Origin: Deltaproteobacteria bacterium RIFOXYD12_FULL_57_12
GTDB taxonomy: Bacteria > Desulfobacterota > Desulfobulbia > Desulfobulbales > BM004
Direction of reading: 5' to 3'
Assembly: GCA_001799275.1 (NCBI GenBank)
Contig: MGTE01000042.1
Span: 64,199-125,257 of the forward strand
DNA: 61,059 nucleotides
Part shown: positions 19,836 through 28,012 of the stretch, piece after piece
Position numbering within the stretch: position 1 is the first letter of the stretch
Layout: every line of letters starts with the position of its first letter
Notes under the pieces: generated by a model
The model's input: only the letters and a program-made list of their open reading frames with translations
Told to the model about the DNA's origin: nothing
Database searches by the model: none
Position numbers and translations under genes: made by a program

Positions 19836-21299
19836 TTAATCCGAAGAGCTGCTCGCCGGGCGCTCTATCCCGAGTTTCTTCATTCTTGCCCGCAGGGTGC
19901 TGGGATGCAGACCCAGGATTCTGGCAGCTCCATCCTTGCCCTCAATGCGCCACTCGGTTTCCGAGAGTGCCTTCATGATGAGATTCCGCTCCATCTCTTT
20001 CAAGGTTCCTCCGTCGGAAGAAAAGGAGGGCGATGGGATACAGAGGTTTTCCGCGAGTTGCAATCCCGGGCCGGGGCAGAGAATCACGGCCCGTTCGATG
20101 ATGCTTTCCAGTTCCCTGACGTTCCCGGGCCACGGATACATCTGCAATGCCTGCATCGTCTCCTTTGGGATGGACGTAATCTGTTTTCCCATTTTCCGGC
20201 TATATCGTTCCACAAAGGCCTGGACCATGAGCGGGATGTCTTCTGTCCGCTGCCGCAATGGCGGGACCGTGATGGGAAAGACGTTCAACCGATAGTAAAG
20301 ATCCTTCCGGAATCTGCCGTGCAGGATTTCCTCTTCGAGGTTCCGGTTGGTCGTTGCCACAATGCGGACATCGACATTGATGGTCTTTGACGAACCCAAC
20401 CGCTCAAACGTGCCATGCTGGATCACCCGGAGCAGCTTGGCCTGCATTTCAAGCGGCAGTTCTCCTATTTCGTCCAGGCACAGGGTTGAGCCGTCAGCAA
20501 TCTCGAACCGGCCTATCTGGCGGGTCTCGGCCCCGGTAAAAGCCCCTTTTTCGCGGCCGAATAATTCGCTCTCCAGCAAATTGGGGGGGAGGGCGGCGCA
20601 GTTGACGGTAATCAGCGGTCGTTCCTTGCGGGGACTCAAGTTGTGGATGGCGGCGGCAATCAGTTCCTTGCCCGTGCCGGTCTCGCCGAGGAGAAGGACC
20701 GTCGCATTGGTCGGCGCAACCTGCTCGGCTCGATAGAGAACATACTTGATACCATCGCTTTGCCCGATGATGTTGTCGAACTTATGTTTCTTTTTGATCT
20801 CCTGGTGAAAGTATATACTCCCGATCAGCAGACGGTCTTTCAGGGTTTTGATTTCCTCCAGGGCCTTGAGAAGGGCTGACTCTGTCTGCCGATGTTCTTC
20901 AATCTTTTTCTCCAGTTGTTCACTGACCATCCTTGGGGAGGCCCGGCGCTCCAATGCGCGTCGTTCCATGCCGTTGGGCGGCGCTTGCTGCGAAGTCGCC
21001 GCCATAAGTTTCCGTCTGGTGATATCGCGGATGTTACACTGAATCACCTTGTGATCATTGACCAGAAAGACCGTACTGATAACTTCCACGGCGATTACCC
21101 GGCCGTTTTTTGTCTCCAGCGGCAAATCATCGTAGCGGACATACCCTTTGTTCTGCAGTTTTTCAAATTCGGCTTTTGACGCCTCAATATCTTTGAAGCA
21201 GCCGTTTTCCCGTGGTTTTTTTCCTGATAACTCGTTATGGGAATACCCGGAATGTTTTGAGAAATCGACCGGGGCCAGAATCTTGCGGATTTCATGCAT
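19836..21299 (-). CDS. Sigma-54 enhancer-binding regulator with truncated Usp/PAS N-terminus
   Basis: A 487-residue transcription activator. The AAA+ domain (about 175-410) has Walker A GETGTGKE (205-212), the sigma-54 contact loop GAFTGA (252-257), Walker [11 protein letters not shown] and the arginine-finger region [14 protein letters not shown]; the C-terminus carries a Fis-type helix-turn-helix ([21 protein letters not shown]). The front end is odd: residues 1-17 ([17 protein letters not shown]) look like the start of a universal stress protein, and residues 18-97 look like only the second half of a PAS domain ([11 protein letters not shown] ... [10 protein letters not shown]). It appears to be a gene fusion made by deletion, so signal sensing may be altered. 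A coiled coil (about 125-160) links to AAA+. Confidence 0.92.
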   Translation of the reverse strand: MHEIRKILAPVDFSKHSGYSHNELSGKKPRENGCFKDIEASKAEFEKLQNKGYVRYDDLPLETKNGRVIAVEVISTVFLVNDHKVIQCNIRDITRRKLMAATSQQAPPNGMERRALERRASPRMVSEQLEKKIEEHRQTESALLKALEEIKTLKDRLLIGSIYFHQEIKKKHKFDNIIGQSDGIKYVLYRAEQVAPTNATVLLLGETGTGKELIAAAIHNLSPRKERPLITVNCAALPPNLLESELFGREKGAFTGAETRQIGRFEIADGSTLCLDEIGELPLEMQAKLLRVIQHGTFERLGSSKTINVDVRIVATTNRNLEEEILHGRFRKDLYYRLNVFPITVPPLRQRTEDIPLMVQAFVERYSRKMGKQITSIPKETMQALQMYPWPGNVRELESIIERAVILCPGPGLQLAENLCIPSPSFSSDGGTLKEMERNLIMKALSETEWRIEGKDGAARILGLHPSTLRARMKKLGIERPASSSSD

Positions 21300-21388
21300 G
21301 ACCTTGCCTCCTGTTTTTGTCGGACAAACTCTTAGGAGCTGTCACAGAATAGCCTTTGCAATTCTCCTTGCCATGATATATTGCTGGC

Positions 21389-21700
21389 ATGGAGAATAAA
21401 CTGATCGCCAAACTATTCAAACTGCTGGCTCCACTGCTGGATGAGAGGCAACTTCAGCTTTGTGTGGCGGCCGTGGCGATGGTTATTGGGCGTGGAGGCG
21501 TCTCTTTGACGTCCCAAGCAACTGGGGCTGGGGTTTCGCGGCCGACCATAACAATAGGACGCAAAGGGCTTCTTGAGCAGAACGCCAACCCTTTGTCAAA
21601 TTATTTCTCTACTGCCAAGCCCCAATACGGTCGGCGCGGGTTCCGGTATCTCGGGGTCGCACTCTTCCACTTTTTATTTCCTCCCCCTTTTTGTTGTTGA
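21389..21700 (+). pseudogene. ISAzo13-type transposase N-terminal remnant
   Basis: The first about 65 codons resemble the N-terminus of ISAzo13-family transposases (LLAPLLDERQLQLCVAAVAM, GRGGVSLTSQATGAGVSRPTIT, GRKGL); after that the reading loses similarity and ends in low-complexity hydrophobics. No DDE catalytic domain follows, so this is a dead fragment. The adjoining stretch 21701-21867 holds nothing I recognise. The remnant sits exactly upstream of the chimeric enhancer-binding gene and may mark the rearrangement that made it. Confidence 0.6.
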
Positions 21701-21867
21701 TTGGTTGCCGTACCCAGAGGATCGCAAAGAAAAACGATTTTGCAAGGTAACAAGCAAGAGTAATGCCATTCGCGCATTAATAACCGGACTGGAAATTCTA
21801 AACAGTCAACTTGCATGCGGATAGAAGCGAGTTCACCTCATCTGTCACCCCTCATTACCTGGGGTTA

Positions 21868-22437
21868 TTAAGATAAGAAATACGCTATTATTCCTTGTCG
21901 CTGTCCGGTCGGCATCCGGTCCAGCAGCTCGAAATTTAATTCGCCGCCATCCTGGAGGGTGACCCCCACCTCTGGCAGGACCGTCTCAACTGATTTAAGG
22001 AACATATTATTGAGCCGGATCGTTTCATCATCGAACCAGTTGAGGGCGTCGGTTCCATAAAGGAGTTGCCGTATGGTTTTTTTCAGGTTGATGGGTTTCA
22101 GGAGAGCAAGCCAACCGCTGCCATATGGAGAAATATTGACTAATAACGGTTCCATAGATAGGTTGCTGTTGATTTTGATGACATTGCCTTCAACTGGGGC
22201 GATCAGCGAGATGGTCTTTCTCCTGCTCTTCACCCTTATCCCGTGGCCTCCGTCTAGCTGGTCACCCTTCCCCGGCAGGGATATTTCCTCAATCCTGCCG
22301 AGCAGCTTCTGGCCCAGATCATCGATGCCGATCCTGATATAGGCATTTTCCTCCACCAGCGCCCAAGTGTGGCCATGATGGTAGAACAAGAAAGGGGAGT
22401 ACTGGCAGCCGCGCATGGTCATCTGTGTACCGTTCAT
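21868..22437 (-). CDS. Glycine-cleavage H-protein-like domain protein
   Basis: A 189-residue protein with a GcvH/lipoyl-type fold: HHGHTWALVEENAYIRIGI, FA/LGQKLLGRIEEISLPGKG and SLIAPVEGNVIKIN are recognisable. The residue aligned with the lipoyl lysine is not clear: the motif reads KSRRKTISLIAP, which puts arginine at the usual position and lysine one residue later. A C-terminal extension (about 110-189) is not part of GcvH. No glycine-cleavage genes lie nearby, and the neighbours are signalling proteins, so a glycine-cleavage role is unlikely. ATG with AGGAGG 8 bp upstream. Confidence 0.7.
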   Translation of the reverse strand: MNGTQMTMRGCQYSPFLFYHHGHTWALVEENAYIRIGIDDLGQKLLGRIEEISLPGKGDQLDGGHGIRVKSRRKTISLIAPVEGNVIKINSNLSMEPLLVNISPYGSGWLALLKPINLKKTIRQLLYGTDALNWFDDETIRLNNMFLKSVETVLPEVGVTLQDGGELNFELLDRMPTGQRQGIIAYFLS

Positions 22438-22522
22438 TTCGTGTCCTCCTGTTTACCGTTCAATTCGACTCCCCCCGCATGACAAAATCAAAGGCGCATT
22501 GGCTGCAAGCAACATCCTCGAA

Positions 22523-23734
22523 TTAGTGAACCATCTGCGCCTGTTGACAGCCGAATGCCGGTCTGTGCTCTCTTGGAAATCCGGAGGTTATTTCGACACG
22601 CGGCAGATACCCGGTTTTCTGCGCATTGCATCTGTCCGGGAGGGTAAAGACAAAATGGGACGCGTTGTTTTTATACTTGTACCAGATGCGTCCTCCGTGC
22701 AGATGGATGATCCTTTTTGTGAGGTAAAGGCCGAGTCCCATGCCGGTGTCTCCCTGGGGATTTGGCGTCGGCAGCTTGGATTTGTTGAACAGCGTTTCTG
22801 GTCTGTCATGAAAAAATGTCAGACCGCTGTTGAATACACTGACTCGGTAATGGTCGCCCAGTCTGACAAGATCGTACCCTATCGTGCAACCCTTGGTGCC
22901 ATGCCCGATTGCATTCTTGAACAGATTCCTGAACGCCGCCTTCAGCCAGACCCGGTCGCCGGTGATTTTGGTGATCGATGATGCCAGGTCGGCCGAGATG
23001 AAGTTGTCGATCTCCACCCCCTTCTTCTTGATGTCCATGTGGAGCTCGCTCAGGACCGGGGCGATGATATCCGATAGCAGGTCAAGGGATTCCTGGCGGA
23101 ACACGATTTCTCCGTCATTCAGCCGGAATTTTGCGTAGAACTCTTCGCTCATGCCGGTCAGCTTGTTGCAGTATGCGAGCAGGGCATAATGAGCCATGGC
23201 CACATCCTCGTCCATATCCCCGTAGCGGCCCTCAATCAGTCGATTGAGCATCATCGTCATGCAGACCGTCGCGGTTCTGATGTCGTGGAAGGCAGTCATG
23301 AACAGATCGGCGTGGGGTCCCCGCGTCTCAGGGTTGCTGGCCTGGGGCTTGTCAGGAGCGGCTGGCCGTTTATCAGGGAACAGTTTGTTGACACAGCGGG
23401 TTAATTCTTTCGGGGTGAAGGGTTTCAGCAGGCAATCGTCAACGCCGGCCCGGAACATCTCAATAACGTCGCTCGCATCGGCATCGACGAAGGTAACAAC
23501 GAATTTGATTCGCGGGTGTAATTTTCTGGCCTTGGCAAAGACGGAGATGGTATCGGGCCTTAACAGGTACGCATCGCAGACAACCAGATCGATTCTGCCG
23601 CCGGCCAACATTGCGAGGGCCGTGGCGCTGTCGGACGCCGTGCAGACCAGGAATCCCAGGGCTTTCAGGGCCGGCATGTGAACTTGGTCGCGCAGAGGGT
23701 CGGTATCAACCAGAAGAATTGTGTGTCGTAGCAT
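22523..23734 (-). CDS. Receiver-histidine kinase fusion protein
   Basis: A 403-residue soluble protein with an N-terminal receiver domain (about 1-120; acidic pocket VDTDP, acceptor Asp in LVVCDAYLL, Lys in LLKPFTP) followed by a kinase core: acceptor His in MTAFHDIRTATV, N box RNLFKNAIGHGTKG and G box GMGLGLYLTKRIIHLHGGRI. The receiver-first layout suggests it takes phosphate from another kinase. AAGGAG stands 9 bp before the ATG. It lies between a GcvH-like gene and a stand-alone receiver gene. Confidence 0.88.
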   Translation of the reverse strand: MLRHTILLVDTDPLRDQVHMPALKALGFLVCTASDSATALAMLAGGRIDLVVCDAYLLRPDTISVFAKARKLHPRIKFVVTFVDADASDVIEMFRAGVDDCLLKPFTPKELTRCVNKLFPDKRPAAPDKPQASNPETRGPHADLFMTAFHDIRTATVCMTMMLNRLIEGRYGDMDEDVAMAHYALLAYCNKLTGMSEEFYAKFRLNDGEIVFRQESLDLLSDIIAPVLSELHMDIKKKGVEIDNFISADLASSITKITGDRVWLKAAFRNLFKNAIGHGTKGCTIGYDLVRLGDHYRVSVFNSGLTFFHDRPETLFNKSKLPTPNPQGDTGMGLGLYLTKRIIHLHGGRIWYKYKNNASHFVFTLPDRCNAQKTGYLPRVEITSGFPREHRPAFGCQQAQMVH

Positions 23735-23901
23735 GGCGCCACTCCTTGTCCGGGTGCATCCAGGGCTGCGGCCCTGAAGAAGGGTTCTTGATGTGTTTTC
23801 TTACATGTTTGAAAACTCCTTACGAATGGCTGCAAAACATTTTTGAACAGCCGACTGGCGAAGCACCTTATGGGTGCGTTACGCCTCTCGGGTGTAAACC
23901 G

Positions 23902-23932
23902 CCGGCCGATAATCAGTTTGTCCGGCCGGCCA
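23902..23932 (-). terminator. GC-rich hairpin at the end of the receiver gene
   Basis: Arms GCCGGCCG and CGGCCGGC flank the stop codon of the receiver gene at 23913. Only a short GGTTT follows on the minus strand, so termination is uncertain; it may simply be an RNA-stabilising hairpin. The 23735-23901 gap shows no gene and no riboswitch that I can identify. Confidence 0.35.
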
Positions 23933-24284
23933 GGCACCTGTTCAGGCTTTTTTCAAGATCATGAAAGGAATACGGTTTTGGCAGGTACACATCCACAATG
24001 GGCTGCCGGTCGCCGGCCGCAGCGTGCGTGAGTTTGTCGGTAAAGATTATTATCCTGGTCCCGGCGTTCAGTGCCTTTGCCTCATGGGCAATCGCATGGC
24101 ACTCCTGCCGGGTCACCCGCGGGTCAATAATCAACAGATCAAAAATGAATTTGCGCAGTGAGGCACGGGCCTCTTCACAATCGACCGCTACCGTGACCTG
24201 GTGGCCCATGGCCTTGAGCGCCAGCCCGATTGCATGGCGGGTTGCGAGATCATCTTCAATGAGCAGGATTTCCGCTTTCGCCAT
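23913..24284 (-). CDS. Stand-alone receiver domain response regulator
   Basis: Single receiver domain of 123 residues: acidic pocket LLIEDDLATRH, acceptor Asp in LLIIDPRV, Thr/Lys positions in IIIFTDKLTH and YLPKPYSFHDLE. No output domain, so it probably relays phosphate or acts by protein contact (CheY/Spo0F manner). I chose the ATG at 24284, preceded by AAGGG; an in-frame GTG at 24353 overlaps the stop of the SAP-like gene upstream and would add 23 residues. It is likely co-transcribed with that gene. Confidence 0.85.
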   Translation of the reverse strand: MAKAEILLIEDDLATRHAIGLALKAMGHQVTVAVDCEEARASLRKFIFDLLIIDPRVTRQECHAIAHEAKALNAGTRIIIFTDKLTHAAAGDRQPIVDVYLPKPYSFHDLEKSLNRCLAGRTN

Positions 24285-24349
24285 GGGTGCCCTTTTCGAA
24301 TTCGCTTTGGGCCGGAGGTATTCCCCGCCTGTTTCGGTGACTCTGTTTT

Positions 24350-24547
24350 TCACTGGGTCGTCGCCGGTCGCGCCAGGCAGTCATTCTGCCAGCAACACTG
24401 CTGCTGGTCACAGAAGTTTTGCGCTGTCTGAAAACAGGGCGAATTGCCTTCCTGTGTCTGAATGGCCCGGATCATCTCGGTCTTGTTGCTCCTGCCGGGC
24501 TGCAGGCCAAGTTCCCTTGCCTTTTTCTTGATCTCTTTCATCAGCAT
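24350..24547 (-). CDS. SAP-like mini-protein with C-terminal cysteines
   Basis: A 65-residue protein: an N-terminal SAP/Rho-N-like helical motif (MKEIKKKARELGLQPGRSNK TEMIRAI, written here with a break) followed by a cysteine-rich tail (CFQTAQNFCDQQQCCWQNDC). Small SAP-cysteine proteins of this kind recur in deltaproteobacterial genomes without known function; SAP motifs usually bind nucleic acids and the cysteines could bind metal. The ATG at 24547 has GGGAGG 6 bp upstream. It sits about 105 bp downstream of a dyad that also occurs upstream of the NarL-type gene. Confidence 0.75.
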   Translation of the reverse strand: MLMKEIKKKARELGLQPGRSNKTEMIRAIQTQEGNSPCFQTAQNFCDQQQCCWQNDCLARPATTQ

Positions 24548-24651
24548 TACAGGCCTCCCTCTGATGCCTTGTTGTTTTTGTCCATGGACCATAACGGCAC
24601 GATTCTGATAATAGAACAATTAGCACGGTTGGCGAAAAAAGCCATGGGGAG

Positions 24652-24673
24652 TACCCCTGATTGTCAGGGGGTA
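24652..24673. promoter_or_regulatory. NarL-type dyad upstream of the SAP/receiver operon
   Basis: Dyad CCCCTGA-TTG-TCAGGGG flanked by TA on both sides, giving TACCCCT and AGGGGGTA ends like NarL-family heptamers. It lies 105-126 bp upstream of the ATG at 24547. A related dyad precedes the NarL-family gene itself at a similar distance. Confidence 0.5.
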
Positions 24674-24772
24674 ATACTAAGGATTCGCTGAGGAGAAAAC
24701 GGTTACCGGAGTAAGGGGAGCAGCCGGGCTTTTACGAGTTCGTCAATGGATTGCCTCGCTGTGACCGGCCGA

Positions 24773-25447
24773 TCAGTCGGCCGTCCACAACTCAGGGTCG
24801 ATCACCCCGATTTTTATGGCGTATCGCATCATGGCCAAGGGATCGTTCATGCCGAGTTTTTTGCTGATGTTTGCGCGGTGTTTTTCTACTGTCTTCGGGC
24901 TCAGATACAGCATCTCGGCAATCCGCCGCGTGGAGTTTCCCTCCACAACCAGGCGGAAGATCTGCTGTTCCCGGTCGCTGAGCAGGTTGTACCTGGCATT
25001 GTCGGACGGGGCGGCGCTGCCTTTCTCAAGATATTTCCTGATGACCTCATGGTTGATTTCCGGGCTGAGATAAAATTTGTTGCAGGCCGCGGCCCGGACC
25101 GCCTTGATTACTTCCGCGCCGGAGGCGGTTTTCAGCATGTAGCCGAGCACACCGGCGGAAAGGGCCTGATACACATAGGCCTCCTTGAGAAACATGGACA
25201 GGATGACGATCTGGACGCGCGGCTCCGCCTCCTTCAGGAGTCGGACCACCTCCAGGCCGTTGAGCACCGGCATGGCGATGTCCAGGAGGAGCACGTCCGG
25301 TTTCAGTCTCTTGGCGATCTCCAGAGCCCGTTGGCCATCTTCCGCCTCACCGATCACCTCCAGATCCGACTGGTTGTTAAGAAGTTCCTTTAGTCCCTCC
25401 CGGACCACCGCATGATCGTCAGCAATGACTATCCTGATTTTCTCCAT
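24773..25447 (-). CDS. NarL/FixJ-family response regulator
   Basis: A 224-residue DNA-binding regulator: receiver (about 1-120; DDHAVVREGL, acceptor Asp in VLLLDIAMP, Lys in YMLKTASGAE) and LuxR-type helix-turn-helix (about 155-215; LSDREQQIFRLVVEGNSTRR, LSPKTVEKHRANISKKLG). The cognate kinase is probably the HisKA_3-type protein encoded 146 bp upstream, as such kinases pair with NarL regulators. A NarL-like dyad 104-123 bp upstream of its ATG suggests autoregulation. Confidence 0.93.
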   Translation of the reverse strand: MEKIRIVIADDHAVVREGLKELLNNQSDLEVIGEAEDGQRALEIAKRLKPDVLLLDIAMPVLNGLEVVRLLKEAEPRVQIVILSMFLKEAYVYQALSAGVLGYMLKTASGAEVIKAVRAAACNKFYLSPEINHEVIRKYLEKGSAAPSDNARYNLLSDREQQIFRLVVEGNSTRRIAEMLYLSPKTVEKHRANISKKLGMNDPLAMMRYAIKIGVIDPELWTAD

Positions 25448-25550
25448 TTTTTTCTTAGTCCCTTATACGCTGATTGTTAACAGTTTATTGTTAAAAAACG
25501 TTAGGCTAACGCACACAGGACATTCAGGTATTCATGGTGTTAAGGGACTT

Positions 25551-25570
25551 ACACCCCTCAAGGGGGTACT
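25551..25570. promoter_or_regulatory. NarL-type dyad upstream of the NarL-family gene
   Basis: ACACCCCTCAAGGGGGTACT contains CCCCT-CA-AGGGG, the 7-2-7 layout known for NarL sites. It lies about 104-123 bp before the regulator's ATG and 24 bp after the kinase stop. Half-sites match the other dyad at 24652-24673 but the spacing between halves differs by 5 bp. Confidence 0.45.
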
Positions 25571-25593
25571 GAAAAGAGTCCAGCTCCGCTGGG

Positions 25594-27855
25594 TTATGAC
25601 ACGGGCAGTTCCGCCCTGAGCAAAGTGCCCCTGCCCGGTCGTGAACGGATGGTGAGCGTGCCGCCGACCGAGGCAGTTCTTTCCTGCATGCCATACAGAC
25701 CGATTCCCTGGTCATCGGCGGTCGGAGGATCGAAGGTCTTTGTCGTCCTGAAGCCGGCCCCGTCATCGCTTACAGTCAGAATGACGTTCGGATGGCTGAA
25801 GGTTAAGAGTACTTTGACACTTTTTGGGTTTGCATGTTTGGCGATATTGTTTAAAGCCTCCTGGAAAACCCTGAAGAGCACGATCTCGATGTCCGGGGTA
25901 ATGGGTTTCCAGACGCCGTTTATTTTCAGGCTGGTCTCGATGGCAGGATGGTGGACCATAAATTCGTTGAGGGACCATTCGATCGTCGGCAACAGGCCGA
26001 GATGATCCAGCATGTCGGGCCGCAGTTTTGAAGAAATGTTCTGAACCGTTTCTCCCAGGCGTTCGATCAGGCCATTTACCTTGTTCACTTTTACCCGCAG
26101 ATCGCCGGCCTCATCGGGGAGGGCGTCACGGATGGCTTCGATGCTGTAGCGGAGGGTTAACAGGGACTGGCCGAATTCGTCATGCAGATCGCGGGCGATT
26201 CTCTTCCGCTCTTCCTCCGCCACCTGATTGACCCGCTTGGAGAGATGCGTCACCTGCTCTTCAAATTTTTTCAGCCTGGTGACATCCCGGTGGATGCAGT
26301 AGTTGATCGTCCGGTCGCCGATGGTCGTGGTGATCCCCTGGCATTCCATATGGTTTTCCCGGCCATCAGGGCGGTGCCAGGAGTATGACCCCGAACAGGC
26401 AGGGTAGGCGCCATCCTCCTGCTCCTGCTGGTCGCCGTAGGCATCATGGCCGGGCTGATAGAGTTCGCGGATGTCCGGCTGGGCGATCAGTTCTTCCCGG
26501 CTGCGACCGGCGAGTCTGGCATAGGTTTCGTTGCAGTTGACAATCCGGCGGGCCATGTTGCCGTCTTCTCGAACATACTGCTCGTTGATGCAGATTCCGT
26601 AGACACTGGTGTCGTACACCGCCTGATAGCGTTTTTCCGTCTCCTGCAGTTTTTCACTGGTTATCTTATGCTCGGTGATGTCTTCGACAATGCCGGTGAG
26701 GCGGTAAACTTCGCCGTTCTGTTCATGGATTGGGAAGGCCCGGGTCCGGAGCCAGCGGATTGAGCTGTCGGGAAGAATAATTCGGTAATCGGTTTCCCAG
26801 CCTTGTTTCGGGTTTTTTTCCTGGAGGGCGGTCATCTTGGCCCGATCGTCGGGGTGGACTGCCGCCAGCCAGGATTTTGGGTCGGCATAGAGGCTGGCAC
26901 GGGGCTTCTGCCAGATTGTTTCATAGCTGGGGCTGATGTAGACCATCTTATCCTGCCGGATGTCGCGAATCCACAAGACGTCTTTGATGTTTTCCGCGAT
27001 CTGCCGGAATTGTTCCTCGCTTTCCTTCAGCGCGGTTTCGAACTGGTGCCGGACGCTGATGTCTTTCCCATAGATGGCCAGTTGGATCACTTCCTTTCGG
27101 AAATTCATGATCGGGAAGATGGAGTTTTCAAAGTATGAATCGGTTCGCTCATCATGAAAAAAAACAGGTTGCCTGGACTGAATGCACTGGCTGACTTGTT
27201 GCCGCCACGCCGCGGTCAGGTTCGGCGGCAGCAGGGTGAAGAGATTGTTGCCGGCCAGTTTCTCGTTCTTGGCGAACAGCTGTTCCGCTGTTTTGTTGCA
27301 GGCGAGAATGGTGCCCTGCGTGTCCAGCAGCAGGGATGCGTCCTGCGGCGCATCGAGGAGAGCCCGCGCCCTTTCCTCGCTGTCGTACAGCCGGCTGATC
27401 GCCTCGCGCAGCTCGGCGTTGACTGCCACGAGACTACGGTTCTTCTGGGCAAGCTCGTGCAGCAGCGTATTGTTATTCTGGATGAGCTGGAAATGTCCCA
27501 GGGCCTGTTTGAGGATGAAACGGACCGTATTGATCTGCCAGGGCTTGACAATGTACTGATATATCTTTCCCCGGTTGATAGCGTCCAGGATGATTTTTTC
27601 GTCCGAATAGGCGGAGAGTATGATGCGAACGGGATCAGGGTGGGTAATGAGGATTTCTTCGAGGAGTTCGATGCCGGTCATTTCCGGCATGTACTGGTCG
27701 GTGACCACGACGGCGATTTCTTCCCCGCGCCCGCGCGCGAAATATTGCAGGGCCTCGCGCCCGGAACGTGCCGTAATGACGTCAAACTCATCGGAGAAGA
27801 CATCCTTGAAGAGTTCGATGCTGGAGTCTTCGTCGTCGACATATAAGACTTTCAT
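25594..27855 (-). CDS. Receiver-PAS histidine kinase, HisKA_3 type
   Basis: A 753-residue soluble sensor kinase. Order: receiver (about 1-125; VLYVDDEDSS, acceptor in VVVTDQYMPEMTG), coiled coil, three PAS domains (about 165-290, 295-420, 430-560; the second ends VEDITEHK and the third DVTRLKKFE), HisKA_3 with acceptor His in RKRIARDLHDEFGQ, and HATPase (FQEALNNIAKHA; GIGLYGMQERTASVGG). The ATG at 27855 has GGAGGG 8 bp upstream and starts the receiver exactly; the longer frame to 28125 is not supported. It replaces the ribosome-hibernation gene often found after rpoN. Confidence 0.92.
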   Translation of the reverse strand: MKVLYVDDEDSSIELFKDVFSDEFDVITARSGREALQYFARGRGEEIAVVVTDQYMPEMTGIELLEEILITHPDPVRIILSAYSDEKIILDAINRGKIYQYIVKPWQINTVRFILKQALGHFQLIQNNNTLLHELAQKNRSLVAVNAELREAISRLYDSEERARALLDAPQDASLLLDTQGTILACNKTAEQLFAKNEKLAGNNLFTLLPPNLTAAWRQQVSQCIQSRQPVFFHDERTDSYFENSIFPIMNFRKEVIQLAIYGKDISVRHQFETALKESEEQFRQIAENIKDVLWIRDIRQDKMVYISPSYETIWQKPRASLYADPKSWLAAVHPDDRAKMTALQEKNPKQGWETDYRIILPDSSIRWLRTRAFPIHEQNGEVYRLTGIVEDITEHKITSEKLQETEKRYQAVYDTSVYGICINEQYVREDGNMARRIVNCNETYARLAGRSREELIAQPDIRELYQPGHDAYGDQQEQEDGAYPACSGSYSWHRPDGRENHMECQGITTTIGDRTINYCIHRDVTRLKKFEEQVTHLSKRVNQVAEEERKRIARDLHDEFGQSLLTLRYSIEAIRDALPDEAGDLRVKVNKVNGLIERLGETVQNISSKLRPDMLDHLGLLPTIEWSLNEFMVHHPAIETSLKINGVWKPITPDIEIVLFRVFQEALNNIAKHANPKSVKVLLTFSHPNVILTVSDDGAGFRTTKTFDPPTADDQGIGLYGMQERTASVGGTLTIRSRPGRGTLLRAELPVS

Positions 27856-28012
27856 CTTCCGAACCCTCCGCGTCAACTTCGCTTGGCCACCATCCTGTTG
27901 CGGAGTCGGCAACTCGGAAGAACCCTCGAGGATGGTGTGACGGGAAAAACCAGAGACTGTCTGCGCCCTTGTGCAACGGCCGCGGTGATTGGCCAAGCCG
28001 GCGACGGGGCGC

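Noticed and set aside
21357-21374. A TGGCAAG...TTGC motif upstream of the enhancer-binding gene, like a third sigma-54 promoter
   Set aside because: The spacing between GG and GC is 11 instead of the strictly required 10, and no activator dyad lies upstream.
21845-21875. CACCCC...GGGGT inverted repeat after the GcvH-like gene, considered as a third NarL-type site
   Set aside because: It lies at the 3' end of a gene with no start downstream on the same strand, and half-sites match poorly.
23735-23912. Structured-looking gap considered as a cyclic-di-GMP or cobalamin riboswitch
   Set aside because: It lies downstream of the receiver gene, and I could not match the conserved core of either class.
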